From Intestinibacter bartlettii (GTDB taxonomy: Bacteria > Bacillota > Clostridia > Peptostreptococcales > Peptostreptococcaceae), in NCBI RefSeq assembly GCF_000154445.1, contig NZ_DS499554.1: a DNA stretch of 64,000 nucleotides; one strand, given 5' to 3'. Under the pieces are notes generated by a model that saw only the letters and a program-made list of their open reading frames with translations, made no database searches and had not been told where the DNA came from. Position numbers and translations under genes: made by a program. Below are positions 53,423-62,650 of the stretch, piece after piece. The stretch's first letter is position 1. Every line of letters starts with the position of its first letter.

Positions 53423-54107
53423 AAAAATTACGGACGAATTACTTTATAAATATTGTAAGACTGTAGATGAATATATAACTGATAAAATACCTAATGATGA
53501 AGAAATAAATCATACGTATTCAGAAGAATTTGAAAATAAAATTAAGAAAATTATAAAGCAAGAAAATAAACATAATTTTGTAGCAAAATTTTATAAATAT
53601 TCTAAGAAAGTGGCAATCATATTTTTGATTATAATTTCTGTGTTGGGGGCAACTATGAGTATTGATGCTATTAGATATAGGGTACTTGAATTTATAAAAA
53701 ATGTTCGCAGGGAAGAAACGAATTATAGTTTTAAAGGAAAGATAAAATCTGAAAATTTTAAAATACGAAAACCAAGTTATATACCAAAAGGATTTAAAGA
53801 AGTTAATTGTGATGAAATATCAGATTTTTATTTTACATTAGATTATTCTGATGGGTATGATTATATTTCTTTTGAATGTACTAAATTAAATAATGGAAAT
53901 TTTCAAATAGATACAGAAGATTCTATGGTGAATAAGATAACAATTAATGGAAACACAGAAGCTGATTATATAAAGAAAAAGGATAGACATATGCTTGTTT
54001 GGCAGGATGATGAAAATTATTATATTTTATTTATTAATGATATAGAAACAAGTAGACTGGAAGATAAGTATAATGAGTTGATAAAAATAGCAGAAAGTGT
54101 AAGATAA
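53415..54107 (+). CDS. Membrane anti-sigma factor (DUF4367-like)
   Basis: 230 aa. Cytoplasmic N-terminal part (about 1-60), one transmembrane helix (VAIIFLIIISVLGATMSI), and an extracytoplasmic DUF4367-like domain (KIRKPSYIPKGFKEVN, MLVWQDDENYYILFIN). Overlap with the sigma gene by 8 nt (ATGAGTAA) gives coupled production, typical of sigma/anti-sigma pairs. The signal and release mechanism are unknown. Confidence 0.85.
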   Translation: MSKKITDELLYKYCKTVDEYITDKIPNDEEINHTYSEEFENKIKKIIKQENKHNFVAKFYKYSKKVAIIFLIIISVLGATMSIDAIRYRVLEFIKNVRREETNYSFKGKIKSENFKIRKPSYIPKGFKEVNCDEISDFYFTLDYSDGYDYISFECTKLNNGNFQIDTEDSMVNKITINGNTEADYIKKKDRHMLVWQDDENYYILFINDIETSRLEDKYNELIKIAESVR

Positions 54108-54122
54108 AAAATTTATTAAATT

Positions 54123-54151
54123 TGAAACAAACCTCTCCTTTTTTTCGTTTA
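54123..54151 (+). promoter_or_regulatory. ECF-type promoter of the ABC transporter operon
   Basis: TGAAACA (54123-54129), 16 bp, CGTTTA (54146-54151), identical in both boxes and in spacing to the sigma-gene promoter; 41 bp before the first permease gene. Confidence 0.8.
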
Positions 54152-54192
54152 TATATATAAATTAAAATTTTTTCACAACAAGGAGGATTAGT

Positions 54193-55011
54193 ATGTTAAA
54201 TTTAGACATTTTAAAACTAAATAAAAGAAAACTACTAATAGGAATTTTTATATTAGTTATTTGTGGATATTTAAATATGATATCAATACAATCTCAACAA
54301 GGCTTATATGTTAATTTGGTTAATGTGCCAAAGATGACATGTTTTGAGTATTTTTTAAATATTCAAGGAGATGCTGTTGGTTTTTTACATATAGTATATT
54401 TTCTAGCGATTACACTTGTTATAGGGGATATTTTTATAAAAGAAAAAAAGAGCAGTATGCTTTACTTTAGTTTGGTTAGAAGTGATGTAAATCGATACAT
54501 AAAACAAAAAATAATAGGTATTGGCTTTATGGGGATTGTGTTTATGTTTTTGTCTCAAGTTACGTTATTAATTATATCGATGATTCTATATCCAATTGCA
54601 TCTCCGTCTTTATCTCAAGAATATGTATTATACATAGGAAAAGAATTTTTTTCAAACCATCCATTTCTATATTGCTTTATTGTGATATTTAATTCTTGTA
54701 TTATGACTTTTGCTTATTGTTGTTTTACTGTATTTATAAGTGTTATTTTTAACAATATATATGTTGTGTTGACTTTGCCATACTTATTTAATATAGGAAT
54801 TTCAATATTTATGACAGGTTTTCCATTATATATTGGAAATGCAGGAAAGGTTATATATAGTCTTGCGCCGACTATTTTGGCGGGTGCTTATATTTCTAAC
54901 TCTGTTAACTTCATACTTCCAATTTTATATTGGACAGTTTTAAGCATAGTTTTTTATTTTCTTTCAGTAGTTTCTTTTAAAAGTAAATTTGAGAATGAAA
55001 ATATAATTTAG
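54193..55011 (+). CDS. ABC-2-type transporter permease, subunit 1
   Basis: 272 aa with about six hydrophobic segments (KLLIGIFILVICGYLNMISI, FLHIVYFLAITLVIGDIFI, IIGIGFMGIVFMFLSQVTL, FLYCFIVIFNSCIMTFAY, IYVVLTLPYLFNIGISIFM, LPILYWTVLSIVFYFLSVV). AAGGAGG before ATG. First gene after the second ECF promoter. Resembles permeases of peptide-antibiotic export or resistance systems by layout only. Confidence 0.75.
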   Translation: MLNLDILKLNKRKLLIGIFILVICGYLNMISIQSQQGLYVNLVNVPKMTCFEYFLNIQGDAVGFLHIVYFLAITLVIGDIFIKEKKSSMLYFSLVRSDVNRYIKQKIIGIGFMGIVFMFLSQVTLLIISMILYPIASPSLSQEYVLYIGKEFFSNHPFLYCFIVIFNSCIMTFAYCCFTVFISVIFNNIYVVLTLPYLFNIGISIFMTGFPLYIGNAGKVIYSLAPTILAGAYISNSVNFILPILYWTVLSIVFYFLSVVSFKSKFENENII

Positions 55012-55029
55012 TAAAGAGGGGATGATTTT

Positions 55030-55689
55030 ATGAGCAGTGAAGCTATTTTAAGATTTGAAAATATATCAAAGAATATCAATCGTACAGAAATATTAAAAAA
55101 TATAAATTTTGAAGTGGAAAGGGGTGAAGTTGTAGGTATAATTGGTAAAAATGGCAGCGGAAAGACTACTTTATTAAAATTGGTATCTGGGTTAAGTTAT
55201 CCAACAAAGGGAGAAATTTATTTTTTTGATAAGAAGCTAGAACCAGGTTTTGTTGGAAGGTTGCCACAGAATATAGGTGTGCTGATTGAAACACCAAGTT
55301 TTATATCAAACTTATCAGGGTTTGATAATTTATATTATTTATCTAAAATAAGAAATATCATATCAAAAGACGATATTACAGAAATGATTGAAAAGGTTGG
55401 TTTAGATTCTAATAATAAAAATCCTTTTAAAACTTATTCTTTAGGAATGAAACAAAGACTTGGGATTGCACAAGCTATAATGGAAAATCCTGATTTGATA
55501 TTATTTGATGAACCGACTAATGCATTGGACGATACAGGGGTTGAGATTTTTGCCAATATAATTTCAGAATACAAACAGAAAGGTAAAAGTTTTATTTTAG
55601 TGTCTCATAATATGGATGAGATTAAATTGTTCTGTGACAAAGTTTATAAAATAGACAATTATACTTTAAAATTGCAGGATAAAATTTAA
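55030..55689 (+). CDS. ABC transporter ATP-binding protein
   Basis: 219 aa with Walker A GIIGKNGSGKTTLLKL, Q-loop region, signature YSLGMKQRLGIAQA, Walker B DLILFDEPTNALD and the switch His in FILVSHNMDE. The SLGMKQR signature is that of the BcrA/lantibiotic-immunity (ABC-2) subfamily. Works with the flanking permeases; shared ECF promoter suggests induction by envelope stress. Confidence 0.92.
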   Translation: MSSEAILRFENISKNINRTEILKNINFEVERGEVVGIIGKNGSGKTTLLKLVSGLSYPTKGEIYFFDKKLEPGFVGRLPQNIGVLIETPSFISNLSGFDNLYYLSKIRNIISKDDITEMIEKVGLDSNNKNPFKTYSLGMKQRLGIAQAIMENPDLILFDEPTNALDDTGVEIFANIISEYKQKGKSFILVSHNMDEIKLFCDKVYKIDNYTLKLQDKI

Positions 55690-55705
55690 TTTATGAGGTG
55701 GGAAT

Positions 55706-56506
55706 ATGTTGCAATTTCAATTAAGAACATATATTTTTAATAATTATAAAAAGTTAATAATTTCTATGATTTTGATTGTATTATTATCCTTTTATAGTCT
55801 TATGAATGTACCATATTTATATTTGCCAGAAGGGGCTAGGATTAATTTTGGTGATTATTTGATAGGGGAATTGAATATGATCCAATTAATTATGTTTATT
55901 GCATATCCTTCAATTTTTTCATTTCTAGTTTTAAATATAATTCGTGGAGATTTTGAAGATAATTATATACAATTGATTTTTCCAAGAACGACAAGTAGGT
56001 TTATATATCTATTAAATAAATTTATAATAATAATCTTTGTGGCGCTTTGTTTTACTATGACTGTGGTTTTATCAAAACTTGTAATATCTTTTGTTTTAAA
56101 AATACCTTTCGAAAATAAATGCTATAATTATATATTTCACACAATGAAATATCATAATGTTTATGAAGTGTATTTTTGTAATATACTGTTGTTTTTTACT
56201 GGGCTTGTTTTCATAGGGATGATAGCTTTGTTTTTATCACTTTACATAAAAAATATTGGATTTAGCATAGGTATAATTATCTTTGGAGGTTTTGTACATA
56301 ATGCTATGTTCATATTTGGAGGAAAGATTATTTATTTGTTACCATTTACTCAATATATACTAATATTACACAAGGAATGTGGGTCAGTTTTGGATAAGTT
56401 TTCTCTGCAATTTTCGTATGCATATATGTTGATTTCAATAGTTATCATATTTTTTATGTTACTTAGAATTTTGAATAAGAAAGAGATAGGTGAGTTTTCT
56501 ATATGA
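55706..56506 (+). CDS. ABC-2-type transporter permease, subunit 2
   Basis: 266 aa with about six membrane segments (KLIISMILIVLLSFYSL, MIQLIMFIAYPSIFSFLVLN, FIIIIFVALCFTMTVVLSKL, LLFFTGLVFIGMIALFLSLY, FSIGIIIFGGFVHNAMFIFG). GAGGTGG precedes ATG; its stop overlaps the next permease gene (ATGA). No sequence motif identifies the substrate. Confidence 0.75.
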   Translation: MLQFQLRTYIFNNYKKLIISMILIVLLSFYSLMNVPYLYLPEGARINFGDYLIGELNMIQLIMFIAYPSIFSFLVLNIIRGDFEDNYIQLIFPRTTSRFIYLLNKFIIIIFVALCFTMTVVLSKLVISFVLKIPFENKCYNYIFHTMKYHNVYEVYFCNILLFFTGLVFIGMIALFLSLYIKNIGFSIGIIIFGGFVHNAMFIFGGKIIYLLPFTQYILILHKECGSVLDKFSLQFSYAYMLISIVIIFFMLLRILNKKEIGEFSI

Positions 56507-57294
56507 TGGATATTATTTTTTTTCAGTTTAAGCATAGCTTTATTAAGAAGAAAAACATAAAATTTTTTATAGCAATATTGTTTATACTATTTATTTTTTT
56601 ATTCAAAATAAAACACTACTTCAGAGATTATGATTTAAATGGTGGACTAAAGGATTATATGATTTTTTCTGTTGGAGGTTGGGAAAATCCTGTCTTATTC
56701 ACATCTTTGTTAGAATGGAGTTTTTTTATATTTTTAATCTTATGTATGTCTATTAATATAACTAATGACTTTGAAAAGCTGTATATTATCACTTTAAACA
56801 GGATTGGTTCTAAATTAAAATCTTGGATTTATATTTGTATAAATGAATTGTTTTTTTGTATTTTAATAACGATATTAGTGTATGTAAGTGGTTTATTAAT
56901 AGGAGGGAGTTTTTTAGGCTATAATCCGAATTCGACAGGATACACAAGAGTGTTTTATAAAAATTTGTGTGATGTTAATTTCAGTATTTTATTGATAAGC
57001 GAATTTATAAATTTTTTTACAGGTATATATCTTCTTCAAATTATCATAAGGGGATTTTCTAGTATTTTTCATAAAATAAATACATTTTATGTTTTTGTTC
57101 TTATAGTGTGCATGTTTAGTGGATTTTTATTTATATATTCCAACATACCTAAAATACTATGTCCTATTTTTTATCCAAGTTTATTTTCGTTAAATTTAAC
57201 ATCTCTATATTTTAATATATTTATGAATATTGTATTGACAATTTTATTCATAATTTTGGGGTATTTTCTGTATTTAAAGATAGATGTAAATTAA
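56503..57294 (+). CDS. ABC-2-type transporter permease, subunit 3
   Basis: 263 aa, membrane protein (FFIAILFILFIFLFKI, WSFFIFLILCMSINITND, ELFFCILITILVYVSGLLIG, FYVFVLIVCMFSGFLFIYS, FNIFMNIVLTILFIILGYFL). Coupled by a 4-nt overlap to the gene before. Three permease genes with one ATPase gene is unusual; paired or alternative half-transporters are possible. Confidence 0.72.
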   Translation: MMDIIFFQFKHSFIKKKNIKFFIAILFILFIFLFKIKHYFRDYDLNGGLKDYMIFSVGGWENPVLFTSLLEWSFFIFLILCMSINITNDFEKLYIITLNRIGSKLKSWIYICINELFFCILITILVYVSGLLIGGSFLGYNPNSTGYTRVFYKNLCDVNFSILLISEFINFFTGIYLLQIIIRGFSSIFHKINTFYVFVLIVCMFSGFLFIYSNIPKILCPIFYPSLFSLNLTSLYFNIFMNIVLTILFIILGYFLYLKIDVN

Positions 57295-57303
57295 ATAAAA
57301 GAT

Positions 57304-57348
57304 AAAAAGATATTCATAGACAATAGTCTTTTTGAGAATATCTTTTTT
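57304..57348 (+). terminator. Terminator after the ABC operon
   Basis: AAAAAGATATTC / GAATATCTTTTT, 12-bp perfect stem with T tail. Confidence 0.85.
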
Positions 57349-57443
57349 ATGTGTAAAATTTTAAAAAAAGGTACTGATATTTAGAATTTTACATGTATTA
57401 TATTATTAAAAGCAAATATCATAAATTAAAGAGAGGTGATTTG

Positions 57444-58097
57444 GTGAGTTTTAACAAAGCTCCTACTATGGATAGGAATGATTTTATAGAACAGAGTATG
57501 CCTTTTATAATAAAAACAACGAGTTCGTTTTTGGGCAGATATGTGTGTACTGATAATGATGAGGAGTTTAGTATTGCCTTAATTGCTTTTAATGAGGCTA
57601 TTGAAAAATATAACGAGGATAGAGGAAACTTTTGGGCTTTTGCAAAGCTTGTAATTGAGAGTAGATTAAAAAATAATCTTAGAAAAAATGCAAGAATAGC
57701 AGATTCATCATTGGAGGAATTGACAGAGGGGGGAATGCAAATAAAAGATGTCGGTGTAACAGTTGATAAGACTACATCGGATTTGCGAGATGAGATATTG
57801 GCGTTTAAAAAGGAATTGGAACAGTTTGATATAACTTTTGAAATATTGGCAGAAAAATCTCCAAAACACAAAGATACTAGAGATAGGGCAATTAGAATTG
57901 GATATAGAGTTAGTGATGATGGTGTTATAATCGAAAAAGTATATGAGAAAAAAAGATTGCCAATTAGAGATATTTCTAGAAAATTTGAGATAACGGAAAA
58001 AATATTAAAAAGAAGTAAGGTGTTTATCCTTTCAACAGCAGTTTTATTTTTTAAAAAATATACGAATTTAATTGTTTGGATTAAGGGGGTGAAATAG
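57444..58097 (+). CDS. sigI: RNA polymerase sigma factor SigI
   Basis: 217 aa SigI-type sigma factor: RNDFIEQSMPFIIKTTSSFL, FSIALIAFNEAIEKYNEDRG (region 2), AKLVIESRLKNNLRK, and the C-terminal HTH-like LPIRDISRKFEITEKILKRSKVF. SigI factors answer heat, wall or polysaccharide signals. GTG 57444 after AGAGGTG is preferred. It precedes an RsgI-like gene by 2 nt, the usual pair. Its own promoter cannot be picked with confidence. Confidence 0.9.
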   Translation: MSFNKAPTMDRNDFIEQSMPFIIKTTSSFLGRYVCTDNDEEFSIALIAFNEAIEKYNEDRGNFWAFAKLVIESRLKNNLRKNARIADSSLEELTEGGMQIKDVGVTVDKTTSDLRDEILAFKKELEQFDITFEILAEKSPKHKDTRDRAIRIGYRVSDDGVIIEKVYEKKRLPIRDISRKFEITEKILKRSKVFILSTAVLFFKKYTNLIVWIKGVK

Positions 58098-58099
58098 CT

Positions 58100-58912
58100 A
58101 TGGATTCTAATAAAGTTATTATTATGGAAGTTAAGGATGATTATGCTATTGTTATGACTTCTGATTTTGAATTTATTAAGATAAAAAAGAAAAAAAGCAT
58201 GACAGAGGGGCAAAAGATTTATATTGTAGATGAAGATATATGTCAAGGTGGAGAAAAAACTTCTTTATCAAATAAAAATAAGCTTTTAAAAATATTAGGA
58301 TTAATTGCTATTTTACTTGGAATACTACTTCTTGCATTTTTATTTAATCCATTTAAAAAAGATACTTATGCAACAGCTTCTTTTGATGGTGATGCTAGTA
58401 TTGAATTTAGTTTAGATGAAAATAAAAAAATAACTAAGGCAATATCAAGAGATGATTCGATACCAAGTGTGGAATTAGAAAACTTAAAAGGTAAATCATT
58501 TGAATATGGTCTTGATGAAATAGATGATTATTTGGAAAATGATAATTATATACTTGCTTCTTGTTATGTTCCAAGTGGTGAAAATGACAACTATATAGAT
58601 GATATTAGAACTGCAATAGATAAAGAATTATCAGAAGTGATATTTATAAATGCTAATAAAGATGATATTAAGCAAGCACAAAAAGAAAATAAAACTTTGG
58701 GACAATATAAATTGCAAAGTGTAGCTTCGTTATCGGAATTAGAAAAATACATAAATAATGTTAACTATAATAAATTAGATAAATTTGTTTTAACAAACAG
58801 CGATTTAATAAAAAATAGTACTCATATGAGACAACAAATAAAAAATAAAAGATTAAACGATAAAGATGATGACGACGATGACGATCAAGAAGACGAAAAA
58901 GATGATGATTAG
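58100..58912 (+). CDS. RsgI-like membrane anti-sigma factor
   Basis: 270 aa. Residues 1-45 form the RsgI N-terminal sigma-binding domain (KVIIMEVKDDYAIVMTSDFE), 61-82 the membrane helix, and about 88-245 an extracytoplasmic domain like that of RsgI (ATASFDGDASIEFSLDENKK, FINANKDDIKQAQKENKTLG). The family's Asn-Pro self-cleavage site would fall at Asp98-Ala99, which lacks it. The C-terminus ends in an Asp/Glu run (about 255-270). No carbohydrate-binding domain is visible. Confidence 0.82.
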   Translation: MDSNKVIIMEVKDDYAIVMTSDFEFIKIKKKKSMTEGQKIYIVDEDICQGGEKTSLSNKNKLLKILGLIAILLGILLLAFLFNPFKKDTYATASFDGDASIEFSLDENKKITKAISRDDSIPSVELENLKGKSFEYGLDEIDDYLENDNYILASCYVPSGENDNYIDDIRTAIDKELSEVIFINANKDDIKQAQKENKTLGQYKLQSVASLSELEKYINNVNYNKLDKFVLTNSDLIKNSTHMRQQIKNKRLNDKDDDDDDDQEDEKDDD

Positions 58913-58918
58913 ATAATA

Positions 58919-58957
58919 AAAAATCCTTAAGTAATGAATTTAAACTTGAGGATTTTT
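58919..58957 (+). terminator. Terminator after the SigI/RsgI pair
   Basis: AAATCCTTAAGT / ACTTGAGGATTT stem (one G-T) with T tail. Confidence 0.82.
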
Positions 58958-59159
58958 CTAGTGAAAAGAGTTTAAATTGAATATTTTGGGTATCTATTAT
59001 CAAAATAATAAAAAATACATTTATAATTGTTGTTAAAATTGTGTAATAAGGTATAATAATATAGTAAACAGTTGAAAATATAGAAAAAAATAAAGAAAAA
59101 ATATAGAAATATTAATAATATAGAAAACAACAATTTTGATTAGAGGAGAGGTGATTGTC

Positions 59160-60560
59160 GTGAAATTATATAATACATTATCACGTAAAAAAGAGGAATT
59201 CAAACCAATTGAAGAAGGCAAGGTGAAAATGTATGTATGCGGTCCTACAGTGTACAACTTTATACATATAGGAAATGCTAGACCTTTTATAATATTTGAT
59301 ACATTAAGAAGATACTTAGAATACAGGGGATATGATGTTACATTTGTTCAAAACTTCACAGATGTAGATGACAAAATAATAAAAAGAAGTCATGAAGAAA
59401 ATATTACACCAGAGGAAGTAGCAACTAAATACATAAAAGAATATTTTGTAGATGCAGATGGCCTAGGAATAAAAAGAGCTAGTGTACATCCACAAGTTAC
59501 AGATAACATAGAACAGATAATAGCTTTTGTAAAAGAATTAGAAGACAAAGGATATGCATATGCAGTTAACGGAGATGTATACTTTGATACTAAAAAATTC
59601 AAAGATTACGGAAAACTTTCTGGTATAAAACAAGAAGAGTTAGAAGCAGGGGCAAGAATAGAAGTTAATGATCAGAAAAGACATCCAATGGATTTTGTTT
59701 TATGGAAAGCTAAAAAAGAAGGCGAACCAGGATGGGCAAGTCCATGGGGCGAAGGTAGACCAGGTTGGCATATAGAATGTTCTGTTATGTCTAACAGATA
59801 TTTAGGTGAAACTATAGATATACATGCTGGTGGGCAAGACTTAAAATTCCCTCACCACGAAAACGAAATTGCTCAAAGTGAAGCTAGAAGCGGAAAGAAT
59901 TTCTCAAATTACTGGCTACACAATGAATATATAAACGTAAATAACGAAAAAATGAGTAAATCACTAGGTAACTTCTTCACAGTTAGAGAAATATCAGAAA
60001 TATACGACTTAGAAGTAGTTAGACTATTCATGTTATCTACTCATTACAGAAATCCAATCAACTTTAGTGATGAAATATTAAATCAATCTAAAGCTGGATT
60101 AGAAAGATTATACAACGCTAAAGAAAAAGCTGAATTCACTATAAATAATCTTGAAGATAGCAAAATGACTGAAGAAGAAGCTAAATTACAAGATGAATTA
60201 GCTTCATTCAGACAAAAATTCATAGATGCTATGGATGATGATGTTAATACAGCAGACGCAGTAAGTGCTATATTCGAATTAGCTAAATTCATGAACAGCA
60301 ACATAACTGAAAATTCTTCTAAAGAATTTGCTCAAAAAGCATTAGATGAATTCAACGAATTAACTGGTGTTTTAAATATAGTAAATAAAGATAAAAAAGA
60401 AGATATATTAGATGAAGAAATAGAAAAACTAATAGAACAAAGAACAGAAGCTAAGAAAAATAAAAACTTCCAATTAGCAGATGAAATAAGACAACAATTA
60501 CTAGATAAAGGTATAGTCCTTGAAGATACAAGACAAGGAGTAAAATGGAAGAGAGCATAA
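59160..60560 (+). CDS. cysS: Cysteinyl-tRNA synthetase
   Basis: 466 aa class I enzyme: MKLYNTLSRKKEEFKPIEEG, zinc Cys in CGPTVYN, HIGH-type HIGNAR, GWHIECSVMS, zinc HENE region, and KMSKSLGNF. GTG at 59160 follows GAGGAGAGGTG and gives the family's usual N-terminus. No T-box leader is visible. mrnC overlaps its last 16 nt. Confidence 0.97.
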   Translation: MKLYNTLSRKKEEFKPIEEGKVKMYVCGPTVYNFIHIGNARPFIIFDTLRRYLEYRGYDVTFVQNFTDVDDKIIKRSHEENITPEEVATKYIKEYFVDADGLGIKRASVHPQVTDNIEQIIAFVKELEDKGYAYAVNGDVYFDTKKFKDYGKLSGIKQEELEAGARIEVNDQKRHPMDFVLWKAKKEGEPGWASPWGEGRPGWHIECSVMSNRYLGETIDIHAGGQDLKFPHHENEIAQSEARSGKNFSNYWLHNEYINVNNEKMSKSLGNFFTVREISEIYDLEVVRLFMLSTHYRNPINFSDEILNQSKAGLERLYNAKEKAEFTINNLEDSKMTEEEAKLQDELASFRQKFIDAMDDDVNTADAVSAIFELAKFMNSNITENSSKEFAQKALDEFNELTGVLNIVNKDKKEDILDEEIEKLIEQRTEAKKNKNFQLADEIRQQLLDKGIVLEDTRQGVKWKRA

Positions 60561-60958
60561 AAATGGATAAAATAAAATTAATAACTATGTCGCCATTAGT
60601 ATTAGCTTACTTAGGTGACACTGTTTATGAATCTTATATAAGAGAACATCTAATAAGACAAAACATAAACAGAAAAGTAAACAATCTTCACAAATTAGCG
60701 ATACAATATTCTAAAGCAAAAGCACAAGCTACAATAATACATGAATTAGAAGATGAGCTTACTGAAGAAGAGATGAAGATTTTTAAAAGAGGTAGAAATC
60801 AAAAATCTCACACAGCTCCAAAAAATGCAGATATTATTGATTACAAATATGCAACAGGATTTGAAGCTTTAATAGGATATTTATATCTTAGTGAAGATAA
60901 AGAAAGACTAGAGTATATAGTTAAAAAAGGTATCGAAATAATAGAACGAGATATGTAA
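60545..60958 (+). CDS. mrnC: Mini-ribonuclease III
   Basis: 137 aa catalytic RNase III domain without a dsRNA-binding domain; matures 23S rRNA. It shows MSPLVLAYLGDTVYESYIRE and GRNQKSHTAPKNADIIDYKYATGFEALIGYLYL with catalytic acidic residues. ATG 60545 uses AAGGAG four nt upstream, inside cysS; a later ATG at 60563 lacks a good site. Confidence 0.95.
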   Translation: MEESIKMDKIKLITMSPLVLAYLGDTVYESYIREHLIRQNINRKVNNLHKLAIQYSKAKAQATIIHELEDELTEEEMKIFKRGRNQKSHTAPKNADIIDYKYATGFEALIGYLYLSEDKERLEYIVKKGIEIIERDM

Positions 60959-60962
60959 TAGA

Positions 60963-61017
60963 AAAACACTACTTTTGGGCATACTTCAAAATGTGATATA
61001 AAAGTAGTGTTTTTTCT
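60963..61017 (+). terminator. Terminator after mrnC
   Basis: AAAACACTACTTTT / AAAGTAGTGTTTTTT stem around a 25-nt loop. Confidence 0.85.
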
Positions 61018-61144
61018 TAATGTTAACAATATATTAAAATCTATATTTAATATATATTTACGTGTATAATAAAATTTATACAAAAACTCTTTGTATTTTT
61101 GTACAATATTTTATATAAATATAATAAAAATAGGAGGATTTAAA

Positions 61145-61903
61145 ATGAAAGTTAAGTTATTAGCTCATACACCAGAGCCAGAAAAAGTAATATCAATGGC
61201 TGCTAAGCTATGTTACTCTCCAGTTGGTGTAGATGAAATTGCAGAAAATCTAACTCAAGAAAGTATAAATAAATTTTTAAATATGTTAGTAAGTATGGGA
61301 CATGAATCTCCAATCGAGCATGTTACATTTACTTTCGGAATTGAAGGAATATCAAGAAGTTGTTCTCACCAAATAGTGAGACATAGAATCGCAAGTTTCT
61401 CACAACAATCTCAAAGATATGTAAAACTTGATCAATTCGAATATATAATTCCACCAGAGATAGAAAGAAATGAAGAAGCTAAAAAGATATTTATTGAATC
61501 AATGAATAAATGTCAAGAAGACTACGACAAACTAGTAGAAATACTATTTGCAAAACACTATCAAGAATTATTAGATAAAGGTGTTAGCGAAAAGAAAGCA
61601 AAATCTCAAGCTGAAAAAATGTCTATAGAAGATGCTAGATATGTGTTCCCAAATGCATGTGAAACTAAAATGGTGTTCACAATAAATGCTAGAAGTTTAT
61701 ATAACTTCTTCCACCACAGATGTTGTGAAAGAGCACAATGGGAAATTAGAGAATTAGCAACAGAAATGCTTAGATTAGTAAGAGAAGTTGCGCCTATATT
61801 ATTCAACAATGTAGGACCAAACTGTTTAAACGGTGCATGTCCAGAAGGAAAAATGACATGTGGAAAAATTAAAGACGTAAGAGAAAAATTTAAAAACTTA
61901 TAG
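61145..61903 (+). CDS. thyX: Flavin-dependent thymidylate synthase
   Basis: 252 aa enzyme making dTMP with FAD and NADPH. ThyX motif RHRIASFSQQSQRY, plus GHESPIEHVTFTF and FFHHRCCERAQWEIRELA. ATG 61145 has AGGAGG upstream; an earlier in-frame start lacks one. Its stop is followed 12 nt later by rlmB. Confidence 0.96.
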   Translation: MKVKLLAHTPEPEKVISMAAKLCYSPVGVDEIAENLTQESINKFLNMLVSMGHESPIEHVTFTFGIEGISRSCSHQIVRHRIASFSQQSQRYVKLDQFEYIIPPEIERNEEAKKIFIESMNKCQEDYDKLVEILFAKHYQELLDKGVSEKKAKSQAEKMSIEDARYVFPNACETKMVFTINARSLYNFFHHRCCERAQWEIRELATEMLRLVREVAPILFNNVGPNCLNGACPEGKMTCGKIKDVREKFKNL

Positions 61904-61915
61904 GTGGTGAATTTA

Positions 61916-62650
61916 TTGGCAAATATAGAAGGTAGAAATCCTATTATAGAAGCTTTAAGAAGTGATAGACCAATAGACAAATTAATGATATCAAACACTT
62001 CAAAAGAAGGTTCTATTAAAAAAATAATAGGAATGGCAAAAGAAAAGAATGTAGTTATACAGTATGTAGACAAACATAAATTAGATGAAATTAGTACAAG
62101 TCACTCACACCAAGGTGTTATAGCTGTGGTAAGTGATTACAAATACTATGAACTAGAAGATTTATTAGCAATAGCACGTGAAAGAGGAGAAGACCCATTC
62201 TTCATAATACTAGATGAAATAACAGACCCACACAATCTTGGGACTATAATAAGAACAGCAGATGCAGTTGGTGCTCATGGTGTAATTATACCTAAGAGAA
62301 GATCTGTTCATATTACTTCTGTAGTAGCAAAAGCTTCAGCAGGAGCAGTTGAATATGTTCCAGTTTGTAAAGTAACCAATATAGCTAATACTATAAAACA
62401 ATTAAAAAAAGAAGGGCTTTGGATAGCTGCTGCAGATATGGACGGAGGAGTTTTCTATGAACAAGACTTAACTGGACCATTAGCATTAGTAATCGGAAGT
62501 GAAGGTTTTGGAGTATCTAGATTGGTTAAACAAAACTGTGATTTCGTAGTTAAAATGCCTATGATAGGAAATGTATCATCATTAAATGCATCAGTTGCAG
62601 GTGGTATATTACTATATGAAATATTCAGACAAAGAATGAAAAGGGATTAA
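61916..62650 (+). CDS. rlmB: 23S rRNA (guanosine2251-2'-O)-methyltransferase RlmB
   Basis: 244 aa SpoU-type SPOUT methylase: an N-terminal substrate domain (MANIEGRNPIIEALRSDR), LDEITDPHNLGTIIRTADA, LVIGSEGFGVSRLV and MPMIGNVSSLNASVAGGILL. TTG 61916 after AGGTGGTG is the likely start, as in relatives. Overlaps the next gene by one nt (TAATG). Confidence 0.95.
   Translation: MANIEGRNPIIEALRSDRPIDKLMISNTSKEGSIKKIIGMAKEKNVVIQYVDKHKLDEISTSHSHQGVIAVVSDYKYYELEDLLAIARERGEDPFFIILDEITDPHNLGTIIRTADAVGAHGVIIPKRRSVHITSVVAKASAGAVEYVPVCKVTNIANTIKQLKKEGLWIAAADMDGGVFYEQDLTGPLALVIGSEGFGVSRLVKQNCDFVVKMPMIGNVSSLNASVAGGILLYEIFRQRMKRD

Noticed and set aside
57352..57394. Inverted repeat TGTAAAATT / AATTTTACA before sigI as an operator
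   Set aside because: It is short, A/T-only apart from one base pair and widely spaced; chance is likely in such sequence.
58958..59159. T-box leader for cysS
   Set aside because: No specifier stem, T-box sequence or adjacent terminator is visible; the region is A/T-rich with a terminator belonging to the gene before.
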